From contig WBMZ01006406.1 in the NCBI GenBank assembly GCA_013400975.1, forward strand, positions 124,001 through 188,000: DNA of 64,000 nt, in the 5' to 3' direction. The DNA comes from Atrichornis clamosus. Its lineage: Eukaryota; Chordata; Aves; Passeriformes; Menuridae. This document shows, one piece after another, positions 1-14,700 of the stretch. Made by a program: the position numbers and the translations under genes. The notes beneath the pieces were generated by a model that was not told where the DNA came from, did no database searches, and saw only the letters and a list, made by a program, of their open reading frames with translations. How positions within the stretch are numbered: position 1 is the stretch's first letter; every line of letters begins with the position of its first letter.

Positions 1-3000
1 CTGTAGCTTACACTGCGGGACAGCAGCCTCCATGAACTGCTAACTTGAATAGATCATGAAAAGCATAATCTTTTTGCTGTACAAGTTCATTTTTTTCACT
101 ATACGATTAGTATAGAAAGGCTGGAAGAGAAATCCTTTGATCCAGGAGGATAACACTTTAGAGAAGACTAAATGATATTTTTCTAAATTCCATCACTGGG
201 AAGAAGGATTGACTTAATCAATCTGGATTTCTGGAACTACTCCATTTCTGCTTTTCTTTTGATCAAGCTATATGTGTTAAGATGCAATAACTCCAGGCAG
301 GCCAAATTTATGCACCAGCTTCTTTGAACTTCAAACAAGCTTGCTGGACCCTTTAAATTCAATTTTATCTGTAACTCAATTATGGAGAAGTTGTTCTCTC
401 TCCTCTCCCCAAGAAAGTATATTTCCATTTGCATCATCTAATAATTTCATATAACCTCGTGTGGAATCCTATTTCCCTTGTCAAATATGATCAGCTTCCC
501 TAAAAAAGTTATAGACTGGAGTTAGCAAAGCATTTATTCACAAAGCTGTTGGTAGTCTTTGCCCCATTAAAGTTGATTTCAGCATTTAAAATAATTCCAT
601 TCTTGTCATATACGAAAAACTGGAAACATATCTCCCAAATTTTGTCCAGTTTAGTTCTCCCTGAGATCTTGTAGGAAAATCACCTGCTTTAGAAAGGAAA
701 TGGCTTGTTGTAACTACTGACTTGCCAGAGAGATGTAAGCAGACAATCGTGGGAAGTAACTCCTTGTGATAAAACCCAGAGTCCATCATTAAGCTCTGTC
801 TGAGAGCAGGTGTGGTTCCTGCACTGCATCCCTGAGTGGGCACAGCCAGGCAGGGCAGAGCCAACTCCAGACAGCGATGCTCACGGATATTGTAAAGCAC
901 AGCAGGGAACTGCTGTTCCAGTGTGACACAGCATCAAGTAAAATACAAACCTAGATGTCTTTTGACACATCTATCATTTCAATACAAACCCCAGTTTGTT
1001 TCTACTGGAGGCCAAGATGGTAAAAAAGCTCCTTTTACTACAGCACACAACTCTGTTGTCTCCTGGTGCACCCTCAGCTCAGGACACAGTCGACTTTTCC
1101 TAATCCCTCTGGCACAGCTGGAAGGTGTCCCCTTGACAGGAAATCCTCACCTTCCCTACAAAAGCTGCTCCAATGTCTTGCTGCTGTTAGTATGAAACCA
1201 AATGAAGCTGTTGCTGCTTGTCCTACCAGTTTGAGCCCAGGAGAGCAAGTCCCTTCCCCCAAAGCAGCTTTTAAACCCCCAGTGTGGTATCCCCCAGAAC
1301 TGCTATCGGATCACTATCACAATATTGCTGATAGAGAAATAGAGATAGAAGCTTCCTAGAGTTTTGTGCTTGGAGAGGCAACTCAAGGTAACTGTGCTGC
1401 ACACAGGCTGTACCTGCACACTGATTCTCTTGCACACCGTACTGTGCCATTTAGTCACACTGATGAGGCCAAAACTGTGATTCTGCTGTATTTCATTAGC
1501 TGAATTACAAAATACCAATAAATCTTTTCCAATAAACCTTCACTGTCTTTGCCAATAACTTAGCACTCTAAAAGCCTGAGCAAAACTGTTACAGAAAGAT
1601 GAAGATAAATCTTGAGGCCAATTAACAGCTCCTGAATTTCAAGCTGAATTTTTGCAATTGTACGGACCTGAGCTCTCAGGAGAAAGTACATAGAATAGAC
1701 AGCAATTACAGACACTCCCCACTGCTTTATATGCAATTACAGATACCCCCCTAGCAACTGAATAATTTTCTTTACAAATAGATCTGACAGTGAGAACTTT
1801 TTAATCCTTTTTGAATTTGTCCTTAAGCGAGTAGCCTGTGCCAGCTCCCCACTACTCTGACACTCCTTTTGCCCCAGTGCTGCAGCATATGGAGTTCATT
1901 GCCATGTGCCTATGAAAACAGGGCCTGGCGGAGAGTGTGTTGCAGGAATTGAGGTTTCTGAAAGATGCACTAGCCAGGAGATGCCTAGCTTCCAAGGAAC
2001 AACTCAGTGGCCTAGAAGACAGACACTGAATTTTGCAAATTACCCAAAAGCTATTTTGACAATTGTGATGAATTTATTAAGCCCCAACGAAATATATCAA
2101 CAGATTAACCCCCTGATTTCCTTTTACATCCACTGTGCTATTAGCACAAACCCAGTCGAATCAGTTCTGACTTATGAAGCTGAAAGTAGGAGAATAATTA
2201 AATCCATTATACCACTCTTTCAAAAATAAATGGTGATATATAACATTCTAAGTGGCTTGATGAGGAGGAAAATATTCCATCTAGCTCAAATCTTTGTAAT
2301 GCAAACATGAAAGCCCCTGTGCTGTCCATCCTACAGGGCTGTCTCTCCCAATTACTGTTACCACTTTCATCCTTTTTCTTCAGGATAGGGGAAGAGATAA
2401 ACTCCATTAAAACTTCTACAGAAAGCACACAGAAATGGCATACATCTATTTTGAGCAAAATATTATCTCATCCAAACCAGTTCAAGGTAGAAGAGAAATA
2501 ACCTTTCTACAAGGAGTGCCTCTCTCAAGAGAAAATATTCTCTCATATCTCCAAGGAGCCACCAACAACCAACACAAAGAAATATTCCTCAGGGCCACAC
2601 ACAAGAGTTCTGGGGTCAGATGCAGAATTTCCAATGTTATGAGCTTGCTTTAGGTGCTACCTTTCAGTCCCTCAGCCTCTAAGGACATTCCCAGGCTCCA
2701 GGCTACCCAGGGTTTCCTTATGACGGAGCAATGCCGTGCGCTATAAGCTACATGCTTACGGCAGAATTCAGTCCTCAGTTTTCAGGCACATCTTTTCCCT
2801 TAAGTTCCATTGAGGTGCAATGCTCATGTTTCACAGTTTAACTCAAGGAGGAACATCACAGGTGTGATTAAAACACACACTAACATACACAGACTCTGCC
2901 AAGAGCCCTGACTACAGAGGTTCACAGTCAGTCACAAGAATCTTGAGGAGTGGATTTGTTATCTATGTCCAGAATAGCATAATTGTTCCTTTACTTGCTC

Positions 3001-3599
3001 CCCATTTGTTGAAGAGAGTTTCTTGAGCTATCCTGAACCACGTTATTCCTTAATCAGGTGATTTTACCACCAGTGAAACCTCTCCAAGAAAATTCAGTTG
3101 CTATTTGTGATCCCTGCATTTGGAGAGACAACCAGCACGACTTCAGCACCTCAGTCAGACAGCCACGTCTCCATTTGGAGTGCAAGCACAACAGAGAGGT
3201 GAGAAGAAAACAGAGCTGAATAAAAACTGAACAGATGGGACTTTGGCAGGAATGTCTCTGATCCCACACAAAACACAGCTATCTCCAAGTTCTCTTTTAA
3301 CCTACTTGTTGCTCTATTTCTCTAACAAGAACTATCCTCATTCAAAGTGCATGTCTTTGATCTACACCCTCTAATTCTGTGAACAATCACTATCTCTTAC
3401 TTATCTACGATCTTTTCAAGACTAAAAAGTGGGTTGTTTTCTTTCTTCAGGGGTGGGGTGGGCATGGAATGCCAATGCCAAATTCCAACAACAAGAAGTC
3501 TTCTCTCTAGAAGCTTGTCGAGAAAAGGCTTACACTAAACCATACTTTGGAAACACAATAAGGGAGTAGTTTGGTTCCAATTCAAAGCATCTTTGAAAA

Positions 3600-4330
3600 C
3601 TTGTATTTTAGAATGGGGCTGAAAGGACTCAGGGAGATCACCTTTCCCACCACCTGCCCAGCAGCAATGGCCATGATGCATCCTTAACAAAAGCCTGGCT
3701 AATCTAGTGGCTGGCTTCCTGTGAAGTACACTTCACTATTTCCTCTGGCAGCTATTACAGTACTTAATTATCCCTAACAGGAGAAGTTTAATCCAACTTA
3801 ATCCTATTTAAGACCTGCTTCTTGTTTTACCCACCACTATGATGGAGACCAGAGCTTCCCTTCTTTGCAGCGGAATTGTATATATCTGAAGGGGTTTATC
3901 ACATGTTACTTCATCTCCTCTTGACTCCAAATCATTCCCCCACGTCATCATTTCTAGATTCTGATTTCTCCCAACACCGTTCCTTCAAGCACTCCATGAT
4001 TATTTTGCAGCTTTAACCACACAGCTCAACCCTGGACATTATTCCTCTCCAGCCAAGGCCTCACCAGTGCTGGCCAGAGTAAAACAATTCCGAGACGAGC
4101 CTTGGCACTGAAGTAGCTCGCGTGCCCTGTCTTTTCTGTACCAGCACCATGCTGCTGCCTCACACGCCACACAGACCCTTTGTGCTGAACTGCCCTTACC
4201 CCATTGTTTCTCCTGCCGTGGGGGCACAGCTGACCAGTCCCACGTGAGGGCACAACCAGGCACCCCAACTTGGCAAACCACCTCTCCCATTTGCCAATCT
4301 AAATTCTAGTTCCTACAACATACCCCCGTC
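3600..4330 (-). mobile_element. CR1/L3-type LINE fragment (decayed, minus orientation)
   Basis: The plus strand reads as the antisense of the CR1/L3 family: ggcagctattacagtactta, then gtttaatccaacttaatcct, cttcttgttttacccaccac followed by tatgatggagacc, and aaggcctcaccagtgctggc. These phrases occur in this order in CR1/L3 consensus sequences as I remember them. Similarity is best between 3740 and 4110 and fades on both sides. The element is old, with many substitutions and no open reverse-transcriptase frame. Boundaries are approximate. Confidence 0.75.
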
Positions 4331-7300
4331 TCCTCCTGAAATGCCAATACTCCACTGAGGTGCTGCCTAATGGCCAACACATCTAGGAGAGGTTTCTGCA
4401 GACCTCCAGTTGCTGTTCTTCCAACCTGAGAGTGAAACCACACAGCTCACTGGTTAGAAAGCTTCCCCTATGGCTTCACCCACCTTTCAGTACGTAATAA
4501 AGAAGTTCAGCAGCCAGTTCACATTCCCTACCATGCCATCCTATAGCACCACAGTCAAATCAGCACACATGAACAGGTCTAGGTACAGTACCCATTTGAT
4601 CACTGTTTTATCAACTGAAATCTACACAATGTGTAAATAACTAGAGACAGCCCATGCTACAAACACATCAAACCCCTGCTTTCTAAACACACTGAAAAAT
4701 ACACAAAATAGACGTGCAGATTCCTTCTGTAGTGTTTGCAGCTTCTATGGCTCCCAGGTAGATGTCACTGTGATGATGTCACTGTGTACCACAAGTGCCG
4801 CAAGCAGCCTGGAACACAAGGATAATTTGGTGTTATGGCACATGCCCTAAAAGCAGATGTCAGGTATGTCCACTGCCTCTGCCCAACACCTTGTGGGCCT
4901 GCTGAGCAGGCACCTGCACAACCCTCTGCTCTGCTGTTCTTGTGTGCACCTGGGGAGCACAGAGGGACCTCGTAGGAAATATTCATGCAGGCAACTTTGA
5001 AATCATCTCTGTCCCATTTTAATATACTTAAGTTTGAGAATTCACAAAAGAACATGCAGAAATCCAATAGAAAAGCCACTGTGATTATAATAAAAGCTAA
5101 TTTACTTACCATGCATTTGTCTATAGCTACTGTGAAAATTGCTTTAACCAGTTATAGCTGTGGGCTGAGAATGAAACACAGTCTTTTGGAAGCTTATCAG
5201 AAGAAATAGGCATTAACAAAACACTTGGATTTTAAAAGTAAATAAGAAAATTGGAAATTAAAGTTCCCAAAGCAACCAGAACTCTGGCATATTGTATGTG
5301 TGTATTGAAGTGCAAAATTAAAATACACATATGCACAAATGGAGAAAATAAAAGAACTGCCACAAAACAGTGTAACAGCACAGTACTCCTTCAAGGGCAG
5401 GATGCATCAGATTTCTGTTTCACTCCTCACCTGGAAACACAGCACACCTCATAAGAGCTGAGAGACAGGATCCAGGAACACAAAGGATTTCCTTGAAAAA
5501 CAGAAAATGTCTAAGGACTTTTCACCTGGACAGGTTTGAAATCTCCATTGGTGCTGTTATCCTGGCCAAATGGCCCCTGGCTGTACACAGGGGAAAAGTT
5601 CTTCATGTCCAATGTCTAATGTCCAGTTCAGCTGAAAGTGCTGATCTTGATGAAAAGTGGTATCAATTCTGACAGGAGCAGATGTTTTTTGTAACACCTT
5701 TACACACCTAACAGATGTCATCACCACCAATCAACAACCACTTCAAGGCCAGGCCATTGTACACACCAAACTTCAGTGTCACTCAACACAGTCATTTTGA
5801 AGAGGTGGAACTTGCAACTGGTAGTCAAAGGCAACTGTGCTGGGTGGGCACGTGGGATGTTAGAAACTACAGCCAGCTGACAAGCTGACTACAGCTTTTC
5901 AACATTCACTGACAGTGAGCAGATGCCCAGTGCCATGTATAAAACCAACATTTTGTACGTGACCCCCACCATCGTGTACTAGGCCCTAATGTCACAATTC
6001 ATTGGGAGATCTCTGAAAGGACACCAAATTATACACTTTTCCAATACTCTGAAATCTTGATTTAGTAAATCCTCTCACCCTGATTTATAATAAATGAGTG
6101 GTTGCAACCTGTATAGAACAAGAGGCCAGAGGATGATACAAAGCCCGGATTTGTGGGATTATCCAAGGACTAATAGTAGCTTTGTCAATGCAAGTAATTA
6201 TATCTGTCAGTCTCTCACTGTTAATTCAGGAGTCAGTTGAAAACACTATTTGATCAAAGAACCCATAATGCTCTAAAAGCCAATAACATCAGATACAATA
6301 GTGACATGAGACATCAATCTTCAATTCTTATCATGTATTTAAACAGAGATATACTAATGTGTCACATTTAAGTAGATGACACAAAAATACCAAATCAAAT
6401 TGGTAAGACACCAACAATTAAAAGAATAAAGGAATATTTGACAGGGACTCGTTTAAAGATCCCCATCCTATACTTTCAGCAAGATGATTTGGCAATAAGC
6501 ACCCAGTGACATTAAGAATAAAAATGTACATAGTCCTCTAGTCTAAACAGCCTTTTCAATCCCAAATCTACTTGCATATACTACAGACAACACAAGCAAC
6601 TTCAGCCAAAAAAAACCCCAAGAAAGTGTAGTAGGAAAACTGTTATGTTAAAATCTTCCTGCAAAAAGATTCTCACTTAAAAAAAAAAAGAAAATAATGT
6701 AAATTAAAGGAATTTCTATTATTCAGTCCAGATTTATCTGTCAACAAGCTGACAGTTCCTTAGTTGAGATTACAAAGGCTGATCCTGGAGGACCCAATTC
6801 CCCCTTTGGTGGAAATCAACATCACATTTGCTCTGAACAAGGAATTTTGGTATCCCTTTTCAGGCATCTGGTAAAAAAATCTCTTCACATACATGAGAAA
6901 AGTACTTTGCCCAGAAAAACAGAAATAATATTTTATAATATAAATGGATCAGACTTCTTTTCTTTTTGTCACATCTATATATATAGCATGCTAATAGTAC
7001 TATGACATTTTCTAAGTGAGTCACCATAAATACCAGGACTTACATTACATTTGTCAGGTCTGAAAACTAGGATTGCAGCTGGTAACTACCTCACTCTGCC
7101 AGTTATCCCTCCTGGCACAACTATTTACCTTGTATTTGTAGCAAATGCTTCTGCAAATACGGAAGAGCCCAAACTAGAGATTTCCACACAAACTACAGGC
7201 CCACTGACTTCCAGATCCCGTAATGCCCTCCAGTTATGACGTTTACGTGACTAACAGACTAACATGACTAACTAGTTTACATGACTAACACTGGAGCAGT

Positions 7301-8741
7301 GTCTGTTTAGGTGATGAGGAGCCCACTTGTTTGGAAACTCATACTGACTCTATCATTCAGGAAGGCAAAAATGGCTTATAGGTTAAAAATCTCTGAAAAA
7401 TTAGCCACTGGGTTGGTTGGTTCGACAAGTCCTTGCCAAGAGGAAGTATCCTACAGGTTTTGAATACGTCCTAGAATACTGAGGGAAAAGGTGAGCATTA
7501 TCTGCACACTGGACCTCTTGCCCAGGCAGATGAGCATTTCCCTTCCCTGCCAGCCACGGCCTCGGAGTAAGAATAAGGAGGGCCAGTCTTTGAGGAGTCA
7601 GGACAGGAGGTAAGGGGGAGAACACACAGGGCCTCTCTCTTTGTGCCCCAGTGTCAGTGCCTCTTCACTTGCTGCTTCAGTAGCAAGCAAGCCAAGCATT
7701 CCTTCGTGCCCTGACTTTGAAGTCCCTGAGTGAGAGCATTTTGCAATGGAAAGGGGAACCACATGCTTAGATTGGGGTTTTTCCCCCTAACACAAGAAGA
7801 GATTGCTATCATCAAAACAAATGTAGGAAAAAAAATAAATACTATCTCCTGAAACAGGAAAAGCAGGTCCCATCCAGTCTTATGGCAACTTAATATCACA
7901 ATACGTACAAGAAAAGTTTGGGTGATTTGGATGAAACAAGGTTAACACTGGAGACATTCTTTATTTTATTGTTGCACAGTCTGTCCAAAGCAGTGGTGCA
8001 ATGCTGAGCAAGGGAAAAGACAGCTGGCAGGAGCACTATGAGTCTTTTAATTAAAAGAAGCTGTCCTGGCTGGGGCTTTATGTTAAACAATTTGCTGTTT
8101 AAGCAACCACCTGTTCCATCAAGTTAGAGTTGGCCCCGATTAAAGAAAAACATTTAGAGACAAAGCTGAGAAGTATTAATAATCCTCCAACACTGAAACA
8201 AAAAAAACTAAAAAGGACATACAGTTCTACCCATCCTAGCAGAAGATTCCACAACATTTAGTAAAAAACACATTTGTTGCATATACTTTAAATGTTAGAA
8301 AATCCACTGACCAGGCATATTCCTGATAACAGAATAAAATGAAGACAGATAAACAGCTCTGCCAATCCTCATGTTACCACAACCATATAATGGGGTTCTC
8401 ATCAGTAAGTGATGAGCTGAGCCACACACGTACAAAGGGACACCCACAGTCACCAACAAGCACAGCTACAGCAGCGCCGTGTTACCCCAGGTAAAGGAGA
8501 AAAGGAAATGAAAAAGCAGCTATCTCAACAGCTCCCCCGATGTTGCCAGAATTCAGCAGGTTACAATCACAGCACAACGAGGAGATTAAAAATTACCCCT
8601 GGCCAAGGGCAACAACACTGGAGAGACAGGTCAATAACTTAAACTATGCTTAAAAAAACCCCAAAAAACAAACAAACCACCCTATACTTCTCAGGAAAAC
8701 CTCTTCATCCATGGAGATTTTGTCTTCAAAAGGATGTTTTC

Positions 8742-8780
8742 ACAAGGAAATTAAGATCCATACAAGGAAATAAAGATCCA
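8742..8780. repeat. Short tandem duplication, 20-bp period
   Basis: acaaggaaattaagatcca (8742-8760) recurs as acaaggaaataaagatcca (8762-8780), 18 of 19 bases identical. Confidence 0.85.
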
Positions 8781-11700
8781 GAACTTGATGGCAAAGATTC
8801 CCACAACTCTAAACACCTGGCATTAAGGCTCCCAAATACTCCCCATTGGACAGCTAGACCAGCTTAGCTTTTCAAAACCTTCTTACAACACGTGCACTTG
8901 TGTTGCTTTTCAGTGGAGGTCCTGTCCCAGCAATATCGTTGTGCTTCTCATCTTCTGCCTAAGCTGCCATTTCCTTCCCTTCCTTAATTTATCCAAACAA
9001 GCTGCAGGAGCTGATGCTTTCCTTGCCCTGTCCCTGAGATCCCTGCACAGCTCACATAGAGTTTACTCCCAGGCTGTGGGCATCAGCTCAGCGTCCCTCA
9101 GAGCCTGGGGGCAGCACAGCAGTGTCCGTGTAGGAGGCACAGGACGTGCAACAAGAATTACAAGCTGCTTTCTCAGAACAGTCCAGAGACTGTGTTGCTG
9201 CAGGGAAGCCAAGAGGTGATACAGAACAGCAGCACATGCTGCTCAAACATCTCCAGGAGGGGAAAGGAACAGAAAGGACAGGTACATTAAGGATTGAGAC
9301 TAGAAAGCTTTCAGGATTTTTGTTTGTTTGTTTGCCCCTCCTCATCTTCTTTTAGTCAAATAACATGTGTGAAAACACCACACACTAATTGAATAAAAAC
9401 AGAAAATAAAGAATCTCAGAAACTTAAAATCCATTAGGCTTGCGTATTACTCTTACAGAATAAAACATAATTTGTTAACGAAGAACAAATGAACGTATCA
9501 ACAATTCAATGCAAATCATCAGCCCAAGCAATTGCATTAGCTTCTCGGAATGGCAAACAACTTCTACTCTCCTCATTTTTGCTTGTTAAAGCTTTTCTTT
9601 TTTAAAAAAAAAAAAAGACAAAGTGTGTTATTTATTCAAAGCACATAACTACTTTTCAGAAAATGAATTTATTAGAGTGTTTTGAAAGCTCTACTGCAAT
9701 TTTTTGCATTTACTCCAGAAAGTGAATTATGGCATGTACTGAAAAGCTGGCTATCTAGGATGCTGAGTGGTTTATCGTACAGATACAACTCAAGTTTAAA
9801 ATTAATTATTCCTCCTTCCCTTGAGGCACTCTTCTCAAGTTTTCACCTTCTCTCTGTAGTTTTTAAGATAATTTTTCCCACCCCATTTCTCAGTAAAGGG
9901 TTAACTCTGAATACAGGGTTCTCCAGAATTTTGCTTTCTTTCAAACCACCAGTTATTCCTTCTGTATAAGCCAACTTTATCATGATTACAAGATTTAAAA
10001 GACAATGCCTGTAAATTAGCACTGTAGAACACAGAGCAATGGAGAAAGCAAATCCAACCCTGCCTGAGCTTGCTCCTGAGCAATGGGCTGGCAGTGCCAC
10101 CCGGGCACACAGCCTTGTGTGAGCACTGGGACCTGAGTGAGCCGCCCCACACCACAGGGTGCAGGGGAGGAACTCCCTTGGAGCATTTTCACTGCACTGC
10201 AGGCCAAGGGATTACTTCCTTGCATAGAGCACCTCTGCACAATGCTCTCAGTATCCACAAGCCCAACCCGTGCATTTCCCTGTACTGCCAGGGACACCAT
10301 CTTCAGATACAACCTGTCTTTGATACCTTAGGGAATGATGGAATTTTCCCTGACAGAGAAAATGCGAGGTACTAACTTAACTGGCAGGAAAACTACAAAG
10401 GATTGCTTTGTGCTGACACTGAAGCAAGAGCATTTTCTGGGGCAACCACTGCAGCATTAATCAATCTACACACCAATTTGCTTTAAAGTAACTTCCTTCT
10501 CAAGCCAGCCTTTGCTTACTACAGAAATTCATAGAAGTGAAATAAGTGCCTCAACAATCAGTAATTTGGCTGTATCTTTCCTAAATCATGATACTCAAAT
10601 CATTATTTTATTACCTTTCTCTTCCAATACAGTGCAAATTCAAAGTTGCCACCAAGTCCTCAAATAATCCTAGGAAAAAGCAATCTTTTCTGGGCAGCCT
10701 TCCCCAGACCCATTTCCTATCAATGCCAGATGCAGAGTGCAGATATAGTCAAAAACTGGGGCTACCCAGATGGCTTTGTGGAAAGAAAATTCCAAGTCAG
10801 GACCAGCCTGAGTGGCTGGGACACAAAGCCCAGGTGGAAGCACAAAGGCTTCTAATAAATTTCTAAGTGCCCAAAGCCAGCTGCATGACTCAGGAACTGA
10901 GACAGACTCAGTGCAAAATGTGATGAACTATCTCCACAGCACTGAAATCTGCAAAAGCTTCCTTTTCATAAACCCTTGTGTTTATAAAATAAAATAGAAT
11001 TTACAAAATGTGTTGCTAATGTTCACAAGGTTGAAGAATTTTTTTTCTGTACAACTGTAAAATCCAGTGCTAGAAAACGAATGTGACCCATTCCAGTTAA
11101 CTTTGCCAGCTTTGGGGTAAAAAGTCTTCCATAAGGAATCTGCCAATATAAATTTGAGACTGGTAGATTTCTGTGCCAGCCACCTGCGTCTTTGGGTAGC
11201 TCAGCTGAATAGTTCTCTTTTCATCTATTTTTAATGTGCAAAGCACATTACCAAAAGGAACTAAATGATAAATACCAAACTGTTCTTTAAAAAGGCAGGA
11301 AACATCTCTGTCACATAAAAGCATATGAAATATTTCTCTCTTATTCTAAAATAGCTCTAAAGAAATTCTGCCCAAATATTTAAAAATTAGGTTTTCAAAA
11401 TTAGATAAATTAGATGTTACCTGTGTTTGACATCTGACTATGAAATTTGGTCAGATTTTCAGCCCACCTGGTGTGCATATTAAACCATGCAAAACCAGAT
11501 TTTGAAAAAGCTGTGCTAGAAATTAATTATGCTTTAGTCATTCTCATGGAAATTCTTGTAATGCAAAGTTTTACACACAGGTTTTCAAAGGAAATGGCTT
11601 TAGAAGGGGCTTTATAAGAGGTAAAGTTAGCTAAGACAATTCCCTGTGGAATCACAACGGCCTCTCCGAAGACCTTGGCTCACGCAGCCCCTGTGCTGGC

Positions 11701-14700
11701 CCTTCTGTGCAGTGGCCCTGGATGAAATGCTGTCAGCACACGGAACCAGTGCTGGAGCAAACAGCTGCCTGCCATTCCTGCAGTGTTCCAATCTGTAAAC
11801 AGCCCTCTGAACAGGCAGCACTTTCACAGGAAATGGTCCAAATGTGTACCAGCATGCCCTGATTGAAAAGCAGTTTTTCAGAGGTGATCTTGTATGGCTC
11901 AGGACTGCAGAGCCACAGGAGCACTCCATGGTGACTCACCAAATGGAGAAATCCTGCTCTTCCTTCACTGACAAAACCCCACCAGAGCTGTGAATCCAAG
12001 TCAAGCAAAATGTGAGTAATCTGTCGCTGTTCCTTTGCCAGCAATCCTGTGCAGAGAGCAGTGACACCCACTAATTGACCTTTTGGTTCTTTATGGCTAC
12101 CAAACGTTAAAACAGACGTTTATGACTGCACACCGTCACAGTGCTCAGAACTGTTGTCTTGAAACTCCGAACACTGTACAGGTGGCATCAGAGCCCTACA
12201 TATGAGACAAGTCAGAGTCTGCAACTATTTTTTACTGCTGTATTCTGAGAGAATCCAGGAATGCCAAAGGGAATTGAAGGGAAAAAAACCAAACAGGGTC
12301 CAGGCCACATCCTGATGCATGACACACACCAGACACTGATCTGCCCAAGCAGCCAGACGAGAAAGAGCAACTGACATAGCGATTATCTACATTCTGTCAT
12401 GACAACTTAATTACGTCATTTAATTAGGAACAGCCACTAAGTATTGCATTGGCACTATTAGTAACTTCATCTATTGTTGCTAGATTGCCCTTTTTGCCTG
12501 TGTCTGATGTTTCAGATGAGATGTGAGGGTACTTTGTGAACACCATCCTGCTAACGGCACGGCATGGCCTGAGCAAACGAACCAATCCTTGAAATTCTTC
12601 TCAAGGTACTCAGAATTGGTTAAAAATGCATGGATAGATTTTTTTCAACCTAAAATTCCAATTAACAAAATTCGTTTTAAAAAGGAAAAAATATATAAAT
12701 ATATACACAATAGCTCACTAAAAATTCTGGAACATTTGGATTAGACCATAATGTTCTCATTATTATTTTAACACACTATTGATATTTTAAAGCTCTAATC
12801 AACATTTCAAAAATCATCAACCGTATTGTTGAAAGTTTAATTATTAATACAGCGTGCAATAAAAACCAGTTAGAACAAAATATTCCAATTCAAAGTGAAA
12901 ATACTCCAGTGCTGTCAAAAATGTCAAACACCCTGAAGTGCTTTTTCCATTCTAATTCAATCCAACATCTCTCAGATTCTTGAATTTCCATCTATGTAGA
13001 AGTTCATGTTCTATCATCAGGATCTGTCTAGAGCCAGTTCAGGTAGAACGTGAGGCCTCAGGATGTGAATTCCTCCTCATTTTGCAGAGCAGCACTATTT
13101 CATTATCTGTAACACGCACAGACCCAGTAACCTGGACGGCTCACACGTCAGCCTTCCTCCAACACAGAGGGCAATTGTTTATGCCCAGCACAGTGCTCCC
13201 CCTCCTGCCCCTGCTATCACCACCACCTGCAGGCAGCAAACACCAAGGCAGGCCAAGCACAGCAGGAACATCCAGTACACCTGCATTTCCTTTTGCCTTG
13301 CACACAGCTGGGCCCAGCTCTTGAGCCCTCCAAGTTTGTCCTGTTTTCCACAGCACTTCCTCACTTGTTCAAGTAGCAAATAAGCTCTCTGAACAGAAAC
13401 ACTTCCCCTCTCGCAAATTCTGTGCAAGTTTCCGTATAGAATTACATAAATTGAATTTATTTATGACATTTTCTGTACTATTTTCACTTGTTTCAGAAGT
13501 ACTCTGAGGCTCCATTATTTTTCTCCAGACCAGACCTGTCAGAAGTGCTGCTCATCATCCATTTTGTGTGTTTCTAACGCCCTGCTATACTTGGGGGGAT
13601 TTTAATCCTGTTTAACACATCAGCTTAGATGTTCTGAAGAGAACCATCCTCTGCCTACTCACACTACCAAAAATACTACAAGCTGCTTCTCTTATCACAC
13701 AGCAACATGACCCCATTTTGACCTAAAGCCAACATGCTGACCAAAACAGCCATGCAGCAAGGGCTAATGATGACTCTTTCCACAGTTACAGTAAAGCAAA
13801 TAAAAAGATTTTCATGACTAGGTACCAGTGAAGATAAAAGCGATTGGGTGTAACTGGCCAGCTCTAAAGAAATATCCTAACCAGGTTTCATCTCCCTCAC
13901 TACTTCAGGATTTCTTTTTCCAGGATTTTCTTTTTCTTTTTAAACTGCTCTACTCAGCTTTGGTCCCTTTTCTGCACACCTCCAACTCTGACACAATGTC
14001 TATGCTCCCTTGTTTACTACAATTTTCCCCAAACTCTGCCACAGTAACTAATTAGTGCAGCATTTAAGAGTGAAAAGGACAACCTGGCTATCAACAAACT
14101 GTCACTTTTTATTTGGAACCTTGGGCCTGAATTTTAAAAGAGTTAATAATAAATTGGGCAAAGAAGGCTTTCCTGCTCTGAAAAAACTGTAGTCCTAAAC
14201 TGAAGAATTGTTTAGTTTTGGACAATTCAATACACGAAGATCCAGCCTGAGTGCCACACAAATGTCATAGCAGCAGTGCAACTGATGTGCATGTTTAAAA
14301 TATTTTAACAAGTTCAAATATTAATACATCTTAGAAATAAAAACAACCTAGCACATACTGATATGCTGCTCGGGAACATAACAGAGCTTTTTCTCTCTAG
14401 AATCACACAGTGATCAAATATAATATGAAGGTCACTCACAGAGGGGAAAAACGTTAAAAAATTATATATATATTCATTAGCATAAATATCAAACAATATA
14501 TTTACAGGGTGTGCTGGCTAAGGATAGGAAACACTCTATTATTATTTGTCACATCAGAAAGCAACAATTTTATATTAGTCAGATATACACAGTAATCCTA
14601 TTAAGAACATTTAATGAGAAGTGAAGTATCAATAAATCCCATGCTCCCCATCCATGAACTATATAAATTATATTGAGCCCTGCTCTTGCTTTTCAAGCTG

